From Fidelibacterota bacterium (GTDB lineage: Bacteria > Fidelibacterota > Marinisomatia > SCGC-AAA003-L08 > GCA-2689995), in NCBI GenBank assembly GCA_002689995.1, contig NZIV01000075.1, positions 5,361-49,345 of the forward strand: a stretch of DNA of 43,985 bases, written 5' to 3'. Shown here in pieces: positions 16,502 to 27,405 of this stretch. A program made the translations under genes and the position numbers. Positions within the stretch are counted from its first letter, which is position 1. The number at the start of each line of letters is the position of its first letter. A model generated the notes under the pieces. It did no database searches. It saw only the letters and a list, made by a program, of their open reading frames with translations, and had not been told where the DNA came from.

Positions 16502-19500
16502 ATGTTTATATATAAAAAATATATTTTAACTCTTTTTTTTACAATAGTTTTTGCAGTGCCATCTTATCCTGGTAAATTAAAATTTACACAACCTGATGGA
16601 ACTAACTTTTATGGATATGTAAAAGGTGATGAATGGCAGAATTGGCATGAAACAGATGAAGGCTATAAAATAGGTAAAGATAAAGATGGATTCTGGAAAT
16701 TTATAAAGTTATATAATAAATCCACACCAGAATTTATTAATATATATGCTCATCAAACTGCTCCCCTAGGATTAAATAAAGATATTATTCCTCAGAGAAA
16801 AAATAAGAGTTTAAATTTTAAAAACGATTCTTTTGAAGTCCAAAATAACAGAGATATATGGTATTTCCCATTATTATTGATTGATTATCCTGATATGGAA
16901 GCAACATACTCAATTGAAACTTTTGATGCATTATTAAATGAAGAAGGATATGTTGGTTCTCAAGGACAAACCGGGAGTTTTAGAGACTTTTATCTTGAAA
17001 TATCTTACGATCAATTTGATGCACGAACAGATATCATGGGATGGTACACTTCTGCATTACCTCATATTAGTTATGGAGATGATACTCCAAATTCTAACAA
17101 TACTGTGAGACAAATGATTGGAGAAGCAATTGATGAGGCAGAAGCCCAAGGAGTTGACTGGTCAAGATATGATAATGATGGAAATGGATATGTTGATGGA
17201 ATAAACATCGTGCATGCTGGACAAGGTGCTGAAGAGGGCGATGGTTCTAATATTTGGTCTCATAAATGGAGTCTTGGTCCTTATTCACGATTTTATGATG
17301 GAGTTTGGATTGATTCATATGCAATTAATCCAGAAAAGCAAAATGCAGGATATGGAGGTGTTCCTGGATTAACACATATAGGCGTAATTAGCCATGAATT
17401 TGGTCACGCAATGGGTCTACCTGATTTATATGATACTGATTATTCTTCAAGTGGAATTGGTACTTGGGGACTAATGTCAGGCGGTTCATGGGGTGGCAAC
17501 GGATCATCACCGTGGTATCCTTCTCATATGAGTGCATGGGCTAAAGTACAGCTAGGATGGGTAAATCCATTAGTTTTGGATAATGAAATTAGTATTACAT
17601 TAGAAATGGATAATGTTGAAGAAAATCCAGTTATATTTAAATTAAATGGTCCAAATTATTCAAATCAGTATTTCCTGTTTGAAAATCGGCAAAAAATTGG
17701 TTCAGATCAAACATTAAAAAATTCTGGATTGCTTATTTGGCACATAAATGATTCTCAAAATAATAATACGAATGACTATAATAGACTTGTTGATTTAGAG
17801 CAAGCTGATGGTTTATTTCAATTAAATGATGGTTCAAATGATGGTGATTTAAGTGATCCATATCCAGGAACAATGAATATTACTCGCTTTGCAAATGAGA
17901 CAGAACCATCCTCTCAATATAGTAATGGAACGCCTTCAAATATTATAGTGAAAGATATTCAAGAATATGAGGGTGTTATAACTGCTACTTTTCAAAATAT
18001 GCCAAGTTTAAATTTAACAAATATTAGTTCAATTGAAATTATAGGTGATAATGACGGGATAGTTAATCCAAATGAAACATTTTTGACATTTTTTCAATTA
18101 GAAAATCCATCTAATATGGACATTGAAAATTTAGAAGTTAGTTTTTCTTCAGAATCAGAATTTATAAACATATCATCTAGTAATTTCTTCATAGGAAACT
18201 TGTTTGGTTATTCAATTACACCAATAGTAGAGATTTATGGCACTATTGATATTTCGACTCCACCAATTAATCTTCCAATTCAAATTGAAATAACAGGTCA
18301 AATATCGGGAGGTGATATAGAGCAGTATTTAACTCTTGATTTAAATGTTTCACTTAATCAATTAGGGTTTCCTTTTGAAAGTTATGGTGGAGTGAAAGGA
18401 TCTCCTGTTATTATAGATTTAGATAATGATGGTAATAACGAAATAATTTTTGGTACTATGCAAGGTTATTTAATAGTCCTTAATGAAGATGGAACAATAT
18501 CTTCTGGAAATTGGCCAATAAATTTTGGCGGACAATTTTGGGCTTCCCCTGCTGTAGATGATATTGATAATGATGGTGTTATAGAAATTGTGATATCTAA
18601 TCATAATAAAAATTTATATGTAGTTGATGCAAACGGTAATATTGAAATGGAATATTATACTGATCAGTTTTTAGTTGGGACGCCTGCACTGGGTAATTTT
18701 GATGATGATAATAACCTTGAAATTGTAGTTTCAGGGATTACTCAAAGTCCTAATTTGTTTGTAATCAATTCTGATACAAGTTGGGTTGATGGATTCCCTT
18801 TAAATATAGATGAGCATGTATTTACTGGTGCTAGTTTAGCTGATTTTAATGAAAATGGATTAGATGATATAGTAATTGGTACCAATGACGGAAATTTATA
18901 TTTGATTTATGATAATGGCGAGATTGCACCGGGATTTCCATTTAGTACTAATGGTGGCATTAAGTCAGAACCAATTATAGCTAATCTAATTAATGATGAA
19001 ATACCTGAAATTATTTTTGGAAATGATAATGGTGAATTTTATTGTTTATCAAGTAATGCAGATATCTATTTTTCTTTAAATGTGGATGGTCCAATCAAGA
19101 CGGCACCTGCAATTATTAATCATAATAATGGAATAAAAATATTTTTTGGTACTACGGAAGGTACTTTATATGGTATAAATTCTGAAGGGAATAGTTTAGT
19201 CGGCTGGCCTAAATATTTTAATCAGGATATATTTGTTTCACCTGTATTTTCAGATTTGGATAATGATGGTACTCCAGAAATTATTTCTTCAACTAAAGTT
19301 GGTGAATTTATTTTATATGATTTATTTGGTAATACATTTTTTCAAGAATCATTTTCAACAGGAATTATGACAGAATCTCAACCTACTATTTCAGATTTAG
19401 ATAACGATGGTGATTTAGAAATATTTATAGGTAATCAAAGTGGATTAAATGGATTAGATATTAAATTTCAGGGTGAATTGAGTATTTGGAATATCTTCAA

Positions 19501-19732
19501 GGGAAATAATAAGAGAACAGGATTTATTGAACTTGGTCAATCTATTTATCTTGGTGATACAAATTTAGATGGTATTATTAATATTTTAGATATTTTATTA
19601 CTTTTAAATCATATTCTTTATAATGTAGAAATATCAGATTCTGCATTATTAAATTCTGATCTAAATTCAGATAATTCTATTGATGTGACTGATATAGTAT
19701 CTTTAGTTCAATATATTTTAAATGAAAACTAG
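16502..19732 (+). CDS. Secreted M6-family metalloprotease with FG-GAP/VCBS-like repeats and dockerin-like C-terminus
   Basis: This 1076-aa protein has a signal peptide (about 1-23) and a pro-region. The M6 (immune inhibitor A-like) catalytic domain has the zinc motif H298-E299-F-G-H302 in 'ISHEFGHAMGLPDLYD' and 'GTWGLMSGGSWGG' for the Met-turn. From about residue 630, repeated 'DLDNDGNNEIIFGT'-type segments form calcium-binding FG-GAP/VCBS propeller blades. The C-terminus holds two dockerin-like repeats (from 'GDTNLDGIINILDILLLLNHIL'). It degrades proteins outside the cell. The ATG at 16502 has AAGGT upstream. Confidence 0.93.
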   Translation: MFIYKKYILTLFFTIVFAVPSYPGKLKFTQPDGTNFYGYVKGDEWQNWHETDEGYKIGKDKDGFWKFIKLYNKSTPEFINIYAHQTAPLGLNKDIIPQRKNKSLNFKNDSFEVQNNRDIWYFPLLLIDYPDMEATYSIETFDALLNEEGYVGSQGQTGSFRDFYLEISYDQFDARTDIMGWYTSALPHISYGDDTPNSNNTVRQMIGEAIDEAEAQGVDWSRYDNDGNGYVDGINIVHAGQGAEEGDGSNIWSHKWSLGPYSRFYDGVWIDSYAINPEKQNAGYGGVPGLTHIGVISHEFGHAMGLPDLYDTDYSSSGIGTWGLMSGGSWGGNGSSPWYPSHMSAWAKVQLGWVNPLVLDNEISITLEMDNVEENPVIFKLNGPNYSNQYFLFENRQKIGSDQTLKNSGLLIWHINDSQNNNTNDYNRLVDLEQADGLFQLNDGSNDGDLSDPYPGTMNITRFANETEPSSQYSNGTPSNIIVKDIQEYEGVITATFQNMPSLNLTNISSIEIIGDNDGIVNPNETFLTFFQLENPSNMDIENLEVSFSSESEFINISSSNFFIGNLFGYSITPIVEIYGTIDISTPPINLPIQIEITGQISGGDIEQYLTLDLNVSLNQLGFPFESYGGVKGSPVIIDLDNDGNNEIIFGTMQGYLIVLNEDGTISSGNWPINFGGQFWASPAVDDIDNDGVIEIVISNHNKNLYVVDANGNIEMEYYTDQFLVGTPALGNFDDDNNLEIVVSGITQSPNLFVINSDTSWVDGFPLNIDEHVFTGASLADFNENGLDDIVIGTNDGNLYLIYDNGEIAPGFPFSTNGGIKSEPIIANLINDEIPEIIFGNDNGEFYCLSSNADIYFSLNVDGPIKTAPAIINHNNGIKIFFGTTEGTLYGINSEGNSLVGWPKYFNQDIFVSPVFSDLDNDGTPEIISSTKVGEFILYDLFGNTFFQESFSTGIMTESQPTISDLDNDGDLEIFIGNQSGLNGLDIKFQGELSIWNIFKGNNKRTGFIELGQSIYLGDTNLDGIINILDILLLLNHILYNVEISDSALLNSDLNSDNSIDVTDIVSLVQYILNEN

Positions 19733-19741
19733 CTTCATTAA

Positions 19742-21949
19742 ATGAAAAGGACTCTCCCACTTAAAGGAATACATTGTGCTAGCTGTGTTTCTAATGTTGA
19801 GAAAATTTTGAATAGCACTTCAGGAATAAATGAATTCCATGTTAATTTAGTATTAAAATCTCTTACCATAGGATTTGAAACTGAAGAAGCTATTAACGAA
19901 GCAAAACTTAAACTAAAAGATAGTGGGTATGAATTAATAACAGAAGTCAATAGAAATACTAAAAATTATTACATTCAGGAAATTTCTGAATGGAAAAACA
20001 GACTAATTATTACATCACTTTTTGGAATCCCATTATTTTTTATTTCAATGGGGGAAATGGTTGGATTATCTTATCCAATTTCTGTTATAAATTCTAATAT
20101 TATTCAATTAATTTTAACTACTATTATTATAATAATTGGATTTGATTTTTTCAAGATTGGACTAAAAAAAATCATACAATTAAATCCAGATATGAACTCA
20201 TTAATTGCATTAGGAACAGGTTCAGCTTATGGATTTTCACTTTTATCAATTTTTAATCAATTTATGGATTTAGATTTTAATGGATTTAATCATATCTATT
20301 TTGAATCTGCTGGAATTATTTTATTATTTATTACTGCAGGTCGTTATTTAGAGGCTCAGGCAAAAGGTAAGGCATCTCAAGCATTACGCAGTTTATTAAA
20401 CCATGCTCCCCAAAATGCATTGATTAAGCGCGATAATGAATGGATAGATATCCCTATTATTGATATTGAAATTGATGATTTAATTCGTATAAAACCAGGA
20501 GAAAAAATTCCTGTAGATGGTATTGTTGTAGAAGGTGTCTCTCATGTAGATGAATCAGTTATCACAGGAGAGTCACTTCCAGTAAAAAAAGAAGAGGGTC
20601 AGCATCTAATATCACCAGGAATAAATACCTCAGGTACTCTTATAATGAGAGCAGAAAAAGTAGGTGCCGATACCGTATTTTCACAAATTATTCGAATGGT
20701 TGAAGAAGCTCAATCTTCTAAAGCACCAGTTCAATCCTTAGTGGATAAAATTGCTTCGATTTTTGTACCTATAGTTTTAATTATAGCTATTGGGAGTTTT
20801 GCTTATTGGATATATTTAGGAGAATCTGTAGAATTTGCATTAAATATTTTTATTTCAGTTTTGATAATTGCATGTCCATGTTCACTTGGATTAGCAACTC
20901 CTACAGCTTTAGTTGTAGGGTTAGGAATAGGAGCAAAGAAAGGTATTCATTTTAGGAATGCTAAAGCTATCCAAAATTTATCGAAAGTAAATACCTTGGT
21001 ATTTGATAAAACTGGCACAATCACTTCTGGAAAAATTGCTGTAACTGATATTAAAACTAATCAAAATAAGGAATTATTTATATCTTATTTAAAATCTATT
21101 GAATTTTTATCTGAACATCTTTTAGCAAAATCTATTGTTAATTCATTTCCCGAATCTAAATTATTAAAAATTCATGATTTTGAAATAGAAGAAGGATATG
21201 GAGTTTATGGTAATTTAAATAGTCGACCGATAATTACCGGTAGTATGCGTTTTATGGATAAAAAAAATATAAAAATAAGTGATAAAAATAAAGAACTTGA
21301 TTTAAAATTACAATCTCAAGGTAAAACGGTAATCCATTTAGCATATGATAGACTATGGATGGGATTAATTGCAGTAGCAGACATAATTAGAGATGAATCA
21401 GATTTTTTAATTTATAAGTTGAAAAAAATGAAAATTGATTTATTTATACTATCAGGAGATAACCCTTATACCACTAAGTTTGTAGCTGACCAAGTAGGGA
21501 TTCCAAATTATAAATCTGAAATGCTACCTGCAGAAAAAAATAAAGAAATACGAGATTTAAAATCTAAAGGTAAAATAGTTGCAATGGCTGGAGATGGAAT
21601 TAATGATGCTCCCTCTTTAGTTGAGGCAGACGTAGGAATTACTTTAAGTACTGGTACTGAAATTGCTTCAGAAAGTTCAGATATTGTGCTGATGAAACCT
21701 GACTTATTAGGAATTTTAACAGCATTTACACTCAGCCGATATACAATGCGAAAAATAAAACTAAATCTATTTTGGGCTTTTTCTTATAATATTTTAGCTA
21801 TCCCAATTGCTATGGGTTTATTATATTCTTATAACGGTTTTTTACTTAGTCCCATGATAGCAGGAGGAGCAATGGCATTGTCTTCTGTTTCAGTTGTAGT
21901 AAATTCAGTTAGTTTAAAATTAGTTAAATTGAATTCATCTCGAGAATAG
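19742..21949 (+). CDS. copA: Copper-exporting P1B-type ATPase
   Basis: This 735-aa protein has one N-terminal HMA domain with C12-x2-C15, an actuator motif 'TGES' (275-278), the membrane metal site C378-P379-C380, phosphorylation motif 'DKTGT' (422-426), 'GDGINDAP', and the CopA helix motifs 'YN' and '[12 protein letters not shown]' near the end. It pumps Cu+ out of the cytoplasm. The nucleotide-domain 'SEHP' motif reads S457-E-H459-L460, so the conserved proline is replaced by leucine while the ATP-contacting His is kept. It starts 9 bp after the M6 gene and its 3' end overlaps rnhA by 26 bp. I see no copper regulator nearby. Confidence 0.94.
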   Translation: MKRTLPLKGIHCASCVSNVEKILNSTSGINEFHVNLVLKSLTIGFETEEAINEAKLKLKDSGYELITEVNRNTKNYYIQEISEWKNRLIITSLFGIPLFFISMGEMVGLSYPISVINSNIIQLILTTIIIIIGFDFFKIGLKKIIQLNPDMNSLIALGTGSAYGFSLLSIFNQFMDLDFNGFNHIYFESAGIILLFITAGRYLEAQAKGKASQALRSLLNHAPQNALIKRDNEWIDIPIIDIEIDDLIRIKPGEKIPVDGIVVEGVSHVDESVITGESLPVKKEEGQHLISPGINTSGTLIMRAEKVGADTVFSQIIRMVEEAQSSKAPVQSLVDKIASIFVPIVLIIAIGSFAYWIYLGESVEFALNIFISVLIIACPCSLGLATPTALVVGLGIGAKKGIHFRNAKAIQNLSKVNTLVFDKTGTITSGKIAVTDIKTNQNKELFISYLKSIEFLSEHLLAKSIVNSFPESKLLKIHDFEIEEGYGVYGNLNSRPIITGSMRFMDKKNIKISDKNKELDLKLQSQGKTVIHLAYDRLWMGLIAVADIIRDESDFLIYKLKKMKIDLFILSGDNPYTTKFVADQVGIPNYKSEMLPAEKNKEIRDLKSKGKIVAMAGDGINDAPSLVEADVGITLSTGTEIASESSDIVLMKPDLLGILTAFTLSRYTMRKIKLNLFWAFSYNILAIPIAMGLLYSYNGFLLSPMIAGGAMALSSVSVVVNSVSLKLVKLNSSRE

Positions 21950-22364
21950 CTTCATTAGCTAATTCATCACATCGTTCATTTTCAGGATGACCAGAATGTC
22001 CTTTGACCCACTCCCATTGTATAGAATGGTTTTTACATAGAGAGTCTAATTCTTGCCATAGTTCTTTATTTTTAACCAATTTTTTAGAAGCTGTTTTCCA
22101 ACCATTTTTTTTCCAATTAAATATCCAATTTGAAATACCATTTTTAACATAGGTTGAATCTGTGGTTAAAATTACTTCGCAAGGTTCTTTTAATAGTTTC
22201 AAGGCTTCAACTGCAGCAGTTAATTCCATAATATTATTTGTAGTTTTATTGTCATATCCAGATATTTCTTTCTCTCTATTTCCATATCGTAAAACTGCAC
22301 CCCAACCACCCTTCCCAGGATTACCTTTACATGCCCCATCTGTATAGATTTTTATTTTTTTCAT
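21924..22364 (-). CDS. rnhA: Ribonuclease HI
   Basis: This 146-aa protein is a normal-length RNase HI with the four catalytic acids D9 ('[12 protein letters not shown]'), E47 ('NNIMELTAA'), D69 ('TTDSTYV') and D133 ('[11 protein letters not shown]'). The catalytic-loop histidine is in 'VKGHSGH'. It cuts the RNA strand of RNA-DNA hybrids. The ATG directly follows the stop of the receiver/ATP-grasp gene (TAAATG), so they are likely co-transcribed. The 3' end overlaps copA convergently. Confidence 0.96.
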   Translation of the reverse strand: MKKIKIYTDGACKGNPGKGGWGAVLRYGNREKEISGYDNKTTNNIMELTAAVEALKLLKEPCEVILTTDSTYVKNGISNWIFNWKKNGWKTASKKLVKNKELWQELDSLCKNHSIQWEWVKGHSGHPENERCDELANEAILEMNSI

Positions 22365-25300
22365 TTAGATTCCTGATGATTCCTCTTCATCCATTTTTTC
22401 AATTATTGGTTTTATTGGTTTAAATATTCGACCAGCACCGGTTGTACCATCCATAAAAACTGTTAAGGGTTTTTCAAATTCAATTAATTTTAAGTACTCT
22501 GTTTCTTTAACTATTTCTTGTTTTTCAATCCAATCCCAATCTAAAAAATCATCATTTTTCTTTCCTGAAACTGTAAAATAACCTACTCGTAAACTAGTTA
22601 CATTTTGAAAAAAATGACTTCCAAAAGATGGATCAATATCTAAACCTTCCATACAAAATTCTACAATTACTTTTGCATTAGATATCTGGTTCCAATGTAC
22701 TGGAATACCAAGCCATGGATCTGCTGTACCCCAGCGACCAGGACCAATAAGAATATATGGTTTTCCTTTTAAATTTTTGTTTAATTCTTCTAATTGATTC
22801 GCAATTAAGGTTGTATTAATTAAATTAAATGAATCAGGTTTAATATAAATAATATTATATAAATTTTCAATTATTCCATCACCTAAAGATACAGAACTAG
22901 AGCAAAAAACATCTTCAAATTTGTCTAATTTAATTTCTTGTCTACGTTCAATTTGTTTTATCACCATTGGTTTGATTTGTAGTAGACAAAATTCAGGCTT
23001 TCGACCATCATTATAGATATTAATTGCATATTCAATTTCTATAGGACAACCTAAAGAAAGTCTGCCTAATTCAAGTAACTCTTTTAATATCTCTGTTAAT
23101 GGAATCTTATTATATTTTAATATTGAAGAGAATAATAATACTCTGACGCCTTGATAATTTAAAGAATCACGAATTAGTCCATCTTCAGAGCAAACTACAC
23201 TTGCTAAAAACTTAATAGAATTATCTTTTTCTGCAATATTTAAATTGTATCGCTTTAAATTTTCTGTTTCACCACTAGAAAGAACATTTTTATTATCTTT
23301 CATATCTAGCGCAAAAAATGTTCTTTGACTATTATTTATTGTAGATTTTATTGAGAAAAATTGAGGAAGTATTGCTGGATATTCAGGTGAAAATCGTAAA
23401 ACTTTTTCACCTTCTACTATTATTTTTCCAAAACCTAGAGCTAGAAAACCAACTCCTTCTTCACGTTTCATATATGAAACTGGATAATAATTGTAGCTTT
23501 GCGCAACTCCAGATAAAGTAGGATAAAATCGATTACCGTAATGCTGTCCAATTAGTTCTTGAATAATTATAGCCATTTTTTCTTCATCATGGCGATGAGA
23601 AGAAATATCCATAATTGACTTTGGCTCTTGGAAGAATTGTGATGCATAAACACGTTTTACTGCCTCACATAACTGAGATAATCTTTCCTTTTCAATAGAT
23701 GATGAATTTGGAAGCATATATGTTTCATAAAGTCCAGCTAATGGTTGATATTGGGAATCCTCAAGTAAACTTGAAGACCTAACAGCCAATGGATAATGCA
23801 CTTCGGAAAGAAATATTTTTAAAGATTTTACTAATTTTTTAGTTAAACGGGATTTCAAAAATAATTGGACAATGTTTTTATTTGATTTTGCGTTTAATGC
23901 TTTTTCCCAAAGCTCATTATTTTTCATAAATAAATCGAATTCTTCTGTTCCGATTACAATCAATTTAGGTACCCTCAATTTAATAGAAGGAAAATTATTT
24001 TTAATATCAGCTTTTTCTAATAAACTTCTAGCAAATGCTAACCCCCGTGCCTTACCACCAAGAGAACCACCAGAGATTTTTGTAAAATTAGCGGTTGGAT
24101 CAAATCTATCTGGAGTAAATTCAACTACCATATCTCTATGTCGTCTATCACGTATTTTATTTATAATTTCAATCAGCATTTCTCTTAATTGGTTTGGAGA
24201 TTCAAAATTTTTAATGATTAAATCTCTTAATATAGAAGCAATTTTAAATTCACCTCTTGCTGCTAACCAATTTGAAAAATGATTTTTTGAAGCATGAAAT
24301 AATAATGATTCATTTGGAATTTCAGATAAATGTTCTTTTAATTGTCTTAAGTTTTTTGCCTGAGAAATTTCTGTACCGTTAATTTTTCTAAAAATAAAAT
24401 CACCAAATCCAAAATTTCGGGTAATATAATTTGTTATATCCTTTAGAAGAGTGGGGGATTGTTTGTCGAAAAACTCTACCATATTTTTTTTGGCTTCGGC
24501 TTCTAAACCAGTATCAGTAGATTGTAATATTATCGGTATTGCCTTATCTATTTTACGAATCCATTGAGTAAACTCTAATCCTGCTTTTGGATTCAATTTA
24601 TTGTCTTTTGGAAAACGTATATCTGAAATAATTCCCAAAATATTTGATCCATAACGTTTAAAATATCTTTCTGCTTCTTCATATGTAGAAGCTAATAATA
24701 CTTTTGCTCTTCCACGCATATGTAGAAGACGATGAGTATCATTTAAACTCTTACTCAACATTTGGCGTGTATGAAATAAAATCTCTTTATAAATTAATGG
24801 AAGAAGCATTGAATAATATCTAGGATTATCCTCAACCAACATTACCAAACGTATATTTCCGCGTTTAATATCTCTATTTACATTTTTTCTATCTTCTAAA
24901 AATTTTATAATAGCAGGAAAAACACCTGCATTACCAGACCATACAAATACTTTATCAATAATTTCTTTTGGAATAGTTTGAGGTAATTGTTGTAGCTCAG
25001 ATTCATCAAAAACAAGTAAAACTACAGGTTTCTGCGGATCTGACTCCTTAATCATTTTTCCTAAAGTAAGTGGATCCATATCCGAAATTCTCAATCCTAC
25101 AATAACTAAATCATATTTTCTTTTAGAAAGCATGTTCATGGCTTTAGCTGCAGTTGATGCCTGCCAAACACGAGGAGCATAACTCAAGTTCATTCCAATA
25201 TATTCGTGGAGAATTTGTTCTGTCAATTGACCATCTTCTTCTAATATAAAAGCATCATATGGACTTGCTACTAAAAGAATCTCATGTATGCGATGAAGCA

Positions 25301-25385
25301 TTAAATCCTGAAAAATACCAGTATCTTGACTAGATTTTTCTATTAGTTTTATATATTTTTTAATATTTTTTTCTTCTTCTATCAA
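22365..25385 (-). CDS. Two receiver domains fused to a PEP-synthase-type ATP-grasp (PPDK_N) domain
   Basis: This is a 1006-aa cytoplasmic protein. Domain 1 (about 33-165) has the receiver fold pattern, but the phosphate-accepting position is G97 in 'YDLVIVGLRI'. Domain 2 (about 178-315) is a complete receiver with acidic E185/D186, acceptor D255 in 'GIISDIRFP', S/T in 'LQST' and K308. The C-terminal half (from about 440) is the pyruvate-phosphate-dikinase ATP-binding domain: 'SGGSLGGKARGLAFA' and 'LAVRSSSLLEDSQYQPLAG'. The phosphohistidine swivel domain and the PEP/pyruvate barrel of true PEP synthase are missing. It may phosphorylate or bind a substrate under two-component control. The reaction is unknown. 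It is linked to rnhA. Confidence 0.87.
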   Translation of the reverse strand: MIEEEKNIKKYIKLIEKSSQDTGIFQDLMLHRIHEILLVASPYDAFILEEDGQLTEQILHEYIGMNLSYAPRVWQASTAAKAMNMLSKRKYDLVIVGLRISDMDPLTLGKMIKESDPQKPVVLLVFDESELQQLPQTIPKEIIDKVFVWSGNAGVFPAIIKFLEDRKNVNRDIKRGNIRLVMLVEDNPRYYSMLLPLIYKEILFHTRQMLSKSLNDTHRLLHMRGRAKVLLASTYEEAERYFKRYGSNILGIISDIRFPKDNKLNPKAGLEFTQWIRKIDKAIPIILQSTDTGLEAEAKKNMVEFFDKQSPTLLKDITNYITRNFGFGDFIFRKINGTEISQAKNLRQLKEHLSEIPNESLLFHASKNHFSNWLAARGEFKIASILRDLIIKNFESPNQLREMLIEIINKIRDRRHRDMVVEFTPDRFDPTANFTKISGGSLGGKARGLAFARSLLEKADIKNNFPSIKLRVPKLIVIGTEEFDLFMKNNELWEKALNAKSNKNIVQLFLKSRLTKKLVKSLKIFLSEVHYPLAVRSSSLLEDSQYQPLAGLYETYMLPNSSSIEKERLSQLCEAVKRVYASQFFQEPKSIMDISSHRHDEEKMAIIIQELIGQHYGNRFYPTLSGVAQSYNYYPVSYMKREEGVGFLALGFGKIIVEGEKVLRFSPEYPAILPQFFSIKSTINNSQRTFFALDMKDNKNVLSSGETENLKRYNLNIAEKDNSIKFLASVVCSEDGLIRDSLNYQGVRVLLFSSILKYNKIPLTEILKELLELGRLSLGCPIEIEYAINIYNDGRKPEFCLLQIKPMVIKQIERRQEIKLDKFEDVFCSSSVSLGDGIIENLYNIIYIKPDSFNLINTTLIANQLEELNKNLKGKPYILIGPGRWGTADPWLGIPVHWNQISNAKVIVEFCMEGLDIDPSFGSHFFQNVTSLRVGYFTVSGKKNDDFLDWDWIEKQEIVKETEYLKLIEFEKPLTVFMDGTTGAGRIFKPIKPIIEKMDEEESSGI

Positions 25386-25473
25386 TTTTAGCTTGTGATG
25401 TTTACAGGTAGTAGTAAATTAAACTTTATCGAAAATATACTGAATGAGGTTTTTTAATTATTTTTAAGCTATT

Positions 25474-27405
25474 ATGAAAAAGTTTTTACCAAATTATAAA
25501 GATAAAGATATTGCTTATATTCCTAATAGGGAAACTTATTTAGAAATATATAATGAATCTATAAATAATCCTGAAAAATTTTGGGAAGAGCAGGCTACAA
25601 GATTAACTTGGTTCAATAAATGGGAAAAAGTTAAGAATGTTGACTATGAAACTGCTCATATAAAATGGTTCGAGGGTGGAGAAATTAATGCATGCTTTAA
25701 TTGTATTGATCGTCATATTGATTCAGGCGATGGAGATAAAATTGCACTTATTTGGGAAGGGAATAATCCTGATGATGACAAATCATATACTTATAATGAA
25801 CTTTTAATTGAAGTATCCAAATGTGCGAATATGCTATTAGAAAATGGTATTGAAAAAGGTGATCGTGTTTGTATTTATATGCAAATGATTCCTGAATTAG
25901 CAATATCCATGCTAGCCTGTGCGAGAATTGGAGCAGTTCATTCGATTGTATTTGGTGCATTTTCTTCAGAAGCATTGAGAGAGAGAGTCAACGATTCTGA
26001 ATGTAAGATGTTAATCACTCAGGATTGGGGTATTAGAGGAGAAAAAATAAATATTGAGATGAAATCTAAAGTCGATATTGCTCTAAAGGATACACCTTCA
26101 ATTCATACAGTATTAGTTGTTAAAAGAACTGGTGAACCTGTAAATATGGAAGCTGAACGAGACTATTGGTGGCATAATGAAATTTCCTTTGCAAATGAGG
26201 ATTGTCCCGCTGAGCCAATGGATTCTGAAGATCCATTATTCATATTATATACCTCAGGTTCTACAGGTAAACCAAAAGGTGTACTACATACAACTGGTGG
26301 TTATTTATTATATGCTTCTATCACACACGAAATGATATTTGATTATCAAAAAAATGATATTTATTGGTGTACTGCTGATATTGGTTGGATAACCGGACAT
26401 TCTTATATTATTTACGGCCCATTATCAAATTGTGCAACAACTATAATGTTTGAAGGTGTGCCGAATTATCCTGACTTTAGTCGGTTTTGGCAAATTGTAG
26501 AAAAGCATAAAGTCAATATTTTTTATACTGCTCCAACAGCTTTAAGAGCATTAATGCGAGAGGGTGATGATTTTGTAAATAATATTGATATATCTACACT
26601 AAAATTATTAGGAACAGTTGGTGAGCCTATTAAAGAACCAGAATGGAATTGGTATTACAATATTGTTGGTAATAGTAAATGTCCGATTGTAGATACATGG
26701 TGGCAGACTGAAACTGGCGGAATTCTGATTTCACCGTTTCCTGCATTTACCGAATTAAAACCGGGGTCGGCAATTTTACCATTCTTTGGTATTGAACCTG
26801 TTTTATTAGATGAATACGGGAATGAGCAGATAGGTAATCCTGCATCAGGATACTTGGTATTAAAGGGAGGCTGGCCAGGACAAATGAGAACATTGTATGG
26901 CGACCATAAAAGATTTTTTGATACTTATTTTAATAGATTTAAAAACTATTATTTTACATGAGATGGTGCGAAGAGAGATGAAGATGGAAGTTATTGGTTG
27001 ACTGGAAGGGTTGATGATGTTTTAAATGTCTCAGGACATAGACTCGGAACTGCAGAAATTGAAGGTGCCATTGGTGCCCACAGCTCTGTTGCAGAGGCTG
27101 CTGTAGTTGGATTTCCACATGAAATAAAAGGACAAGGTATTTATGCTTTTATCACTCTAATGGCTGGTAAAAATCCTGAAGAATCAACTAATAATGAAAT
27201 TAGAATAAAGGTTACTGAATTAATAGGTTCACATGCTAAACCAGATAAAATTCAATATTCATCTGCATTACCTAAAACAAGGTCTGGTAAAATAATGAGA
27301 CGTATATTAAGAAAAATTGCTGAAGGCGAATTAAACCAATTAGGTGATACATCTACACTTGCAGACCCAGATGTAATCACCCAATTAGTTAAAAATAGAG
27401 TTTAA
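25474..27405 (+). pseudogene. acsA: Acetyl-CoA synthetase interrupted by one in-frame TGA
   Basis: The whole 643-codon Acs frame is intact except for TGA at 26959-26961 (codon 496). Upstream: '[19 protein letters not shown]' (ATP/AMP loop) and '[10 protein letters not shown]'. Downstream in the same frame: '[34 protein letters not shown]' region, and '[11 protein letters not shown]' with the acetylatable lysine. Comparison with the family motif YF(S/T)GDGARRDEDG shows that the stop replaces a conserved glycine. GGA to TGA would be one base change. Without readthrough the product lacks the C-terminal domain and would not work. It could be a nonsense mutation, a sequencing error or recoding. 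The 3' end abuts the FKBP gene. Confidence 0.9.

Noticed and set aside
19729-21958. 11-bp repeat TAGCTTCATTA at both ends of copA
   Set aside because: It lies near 19731 and 21948, covering the stop codons of the M6 and copA genes. It is too short and AT-rich to claim a mobile-element boundary, and no target duplication or transposase is present.
26959-26961. Genome-wide TGA = glycine code
   Set aside because: nqrB, nqrC and the HTH gene end in TGA at the expected family lengths, and no other conserved glycine is TGA, so a single-gene event is more likely.
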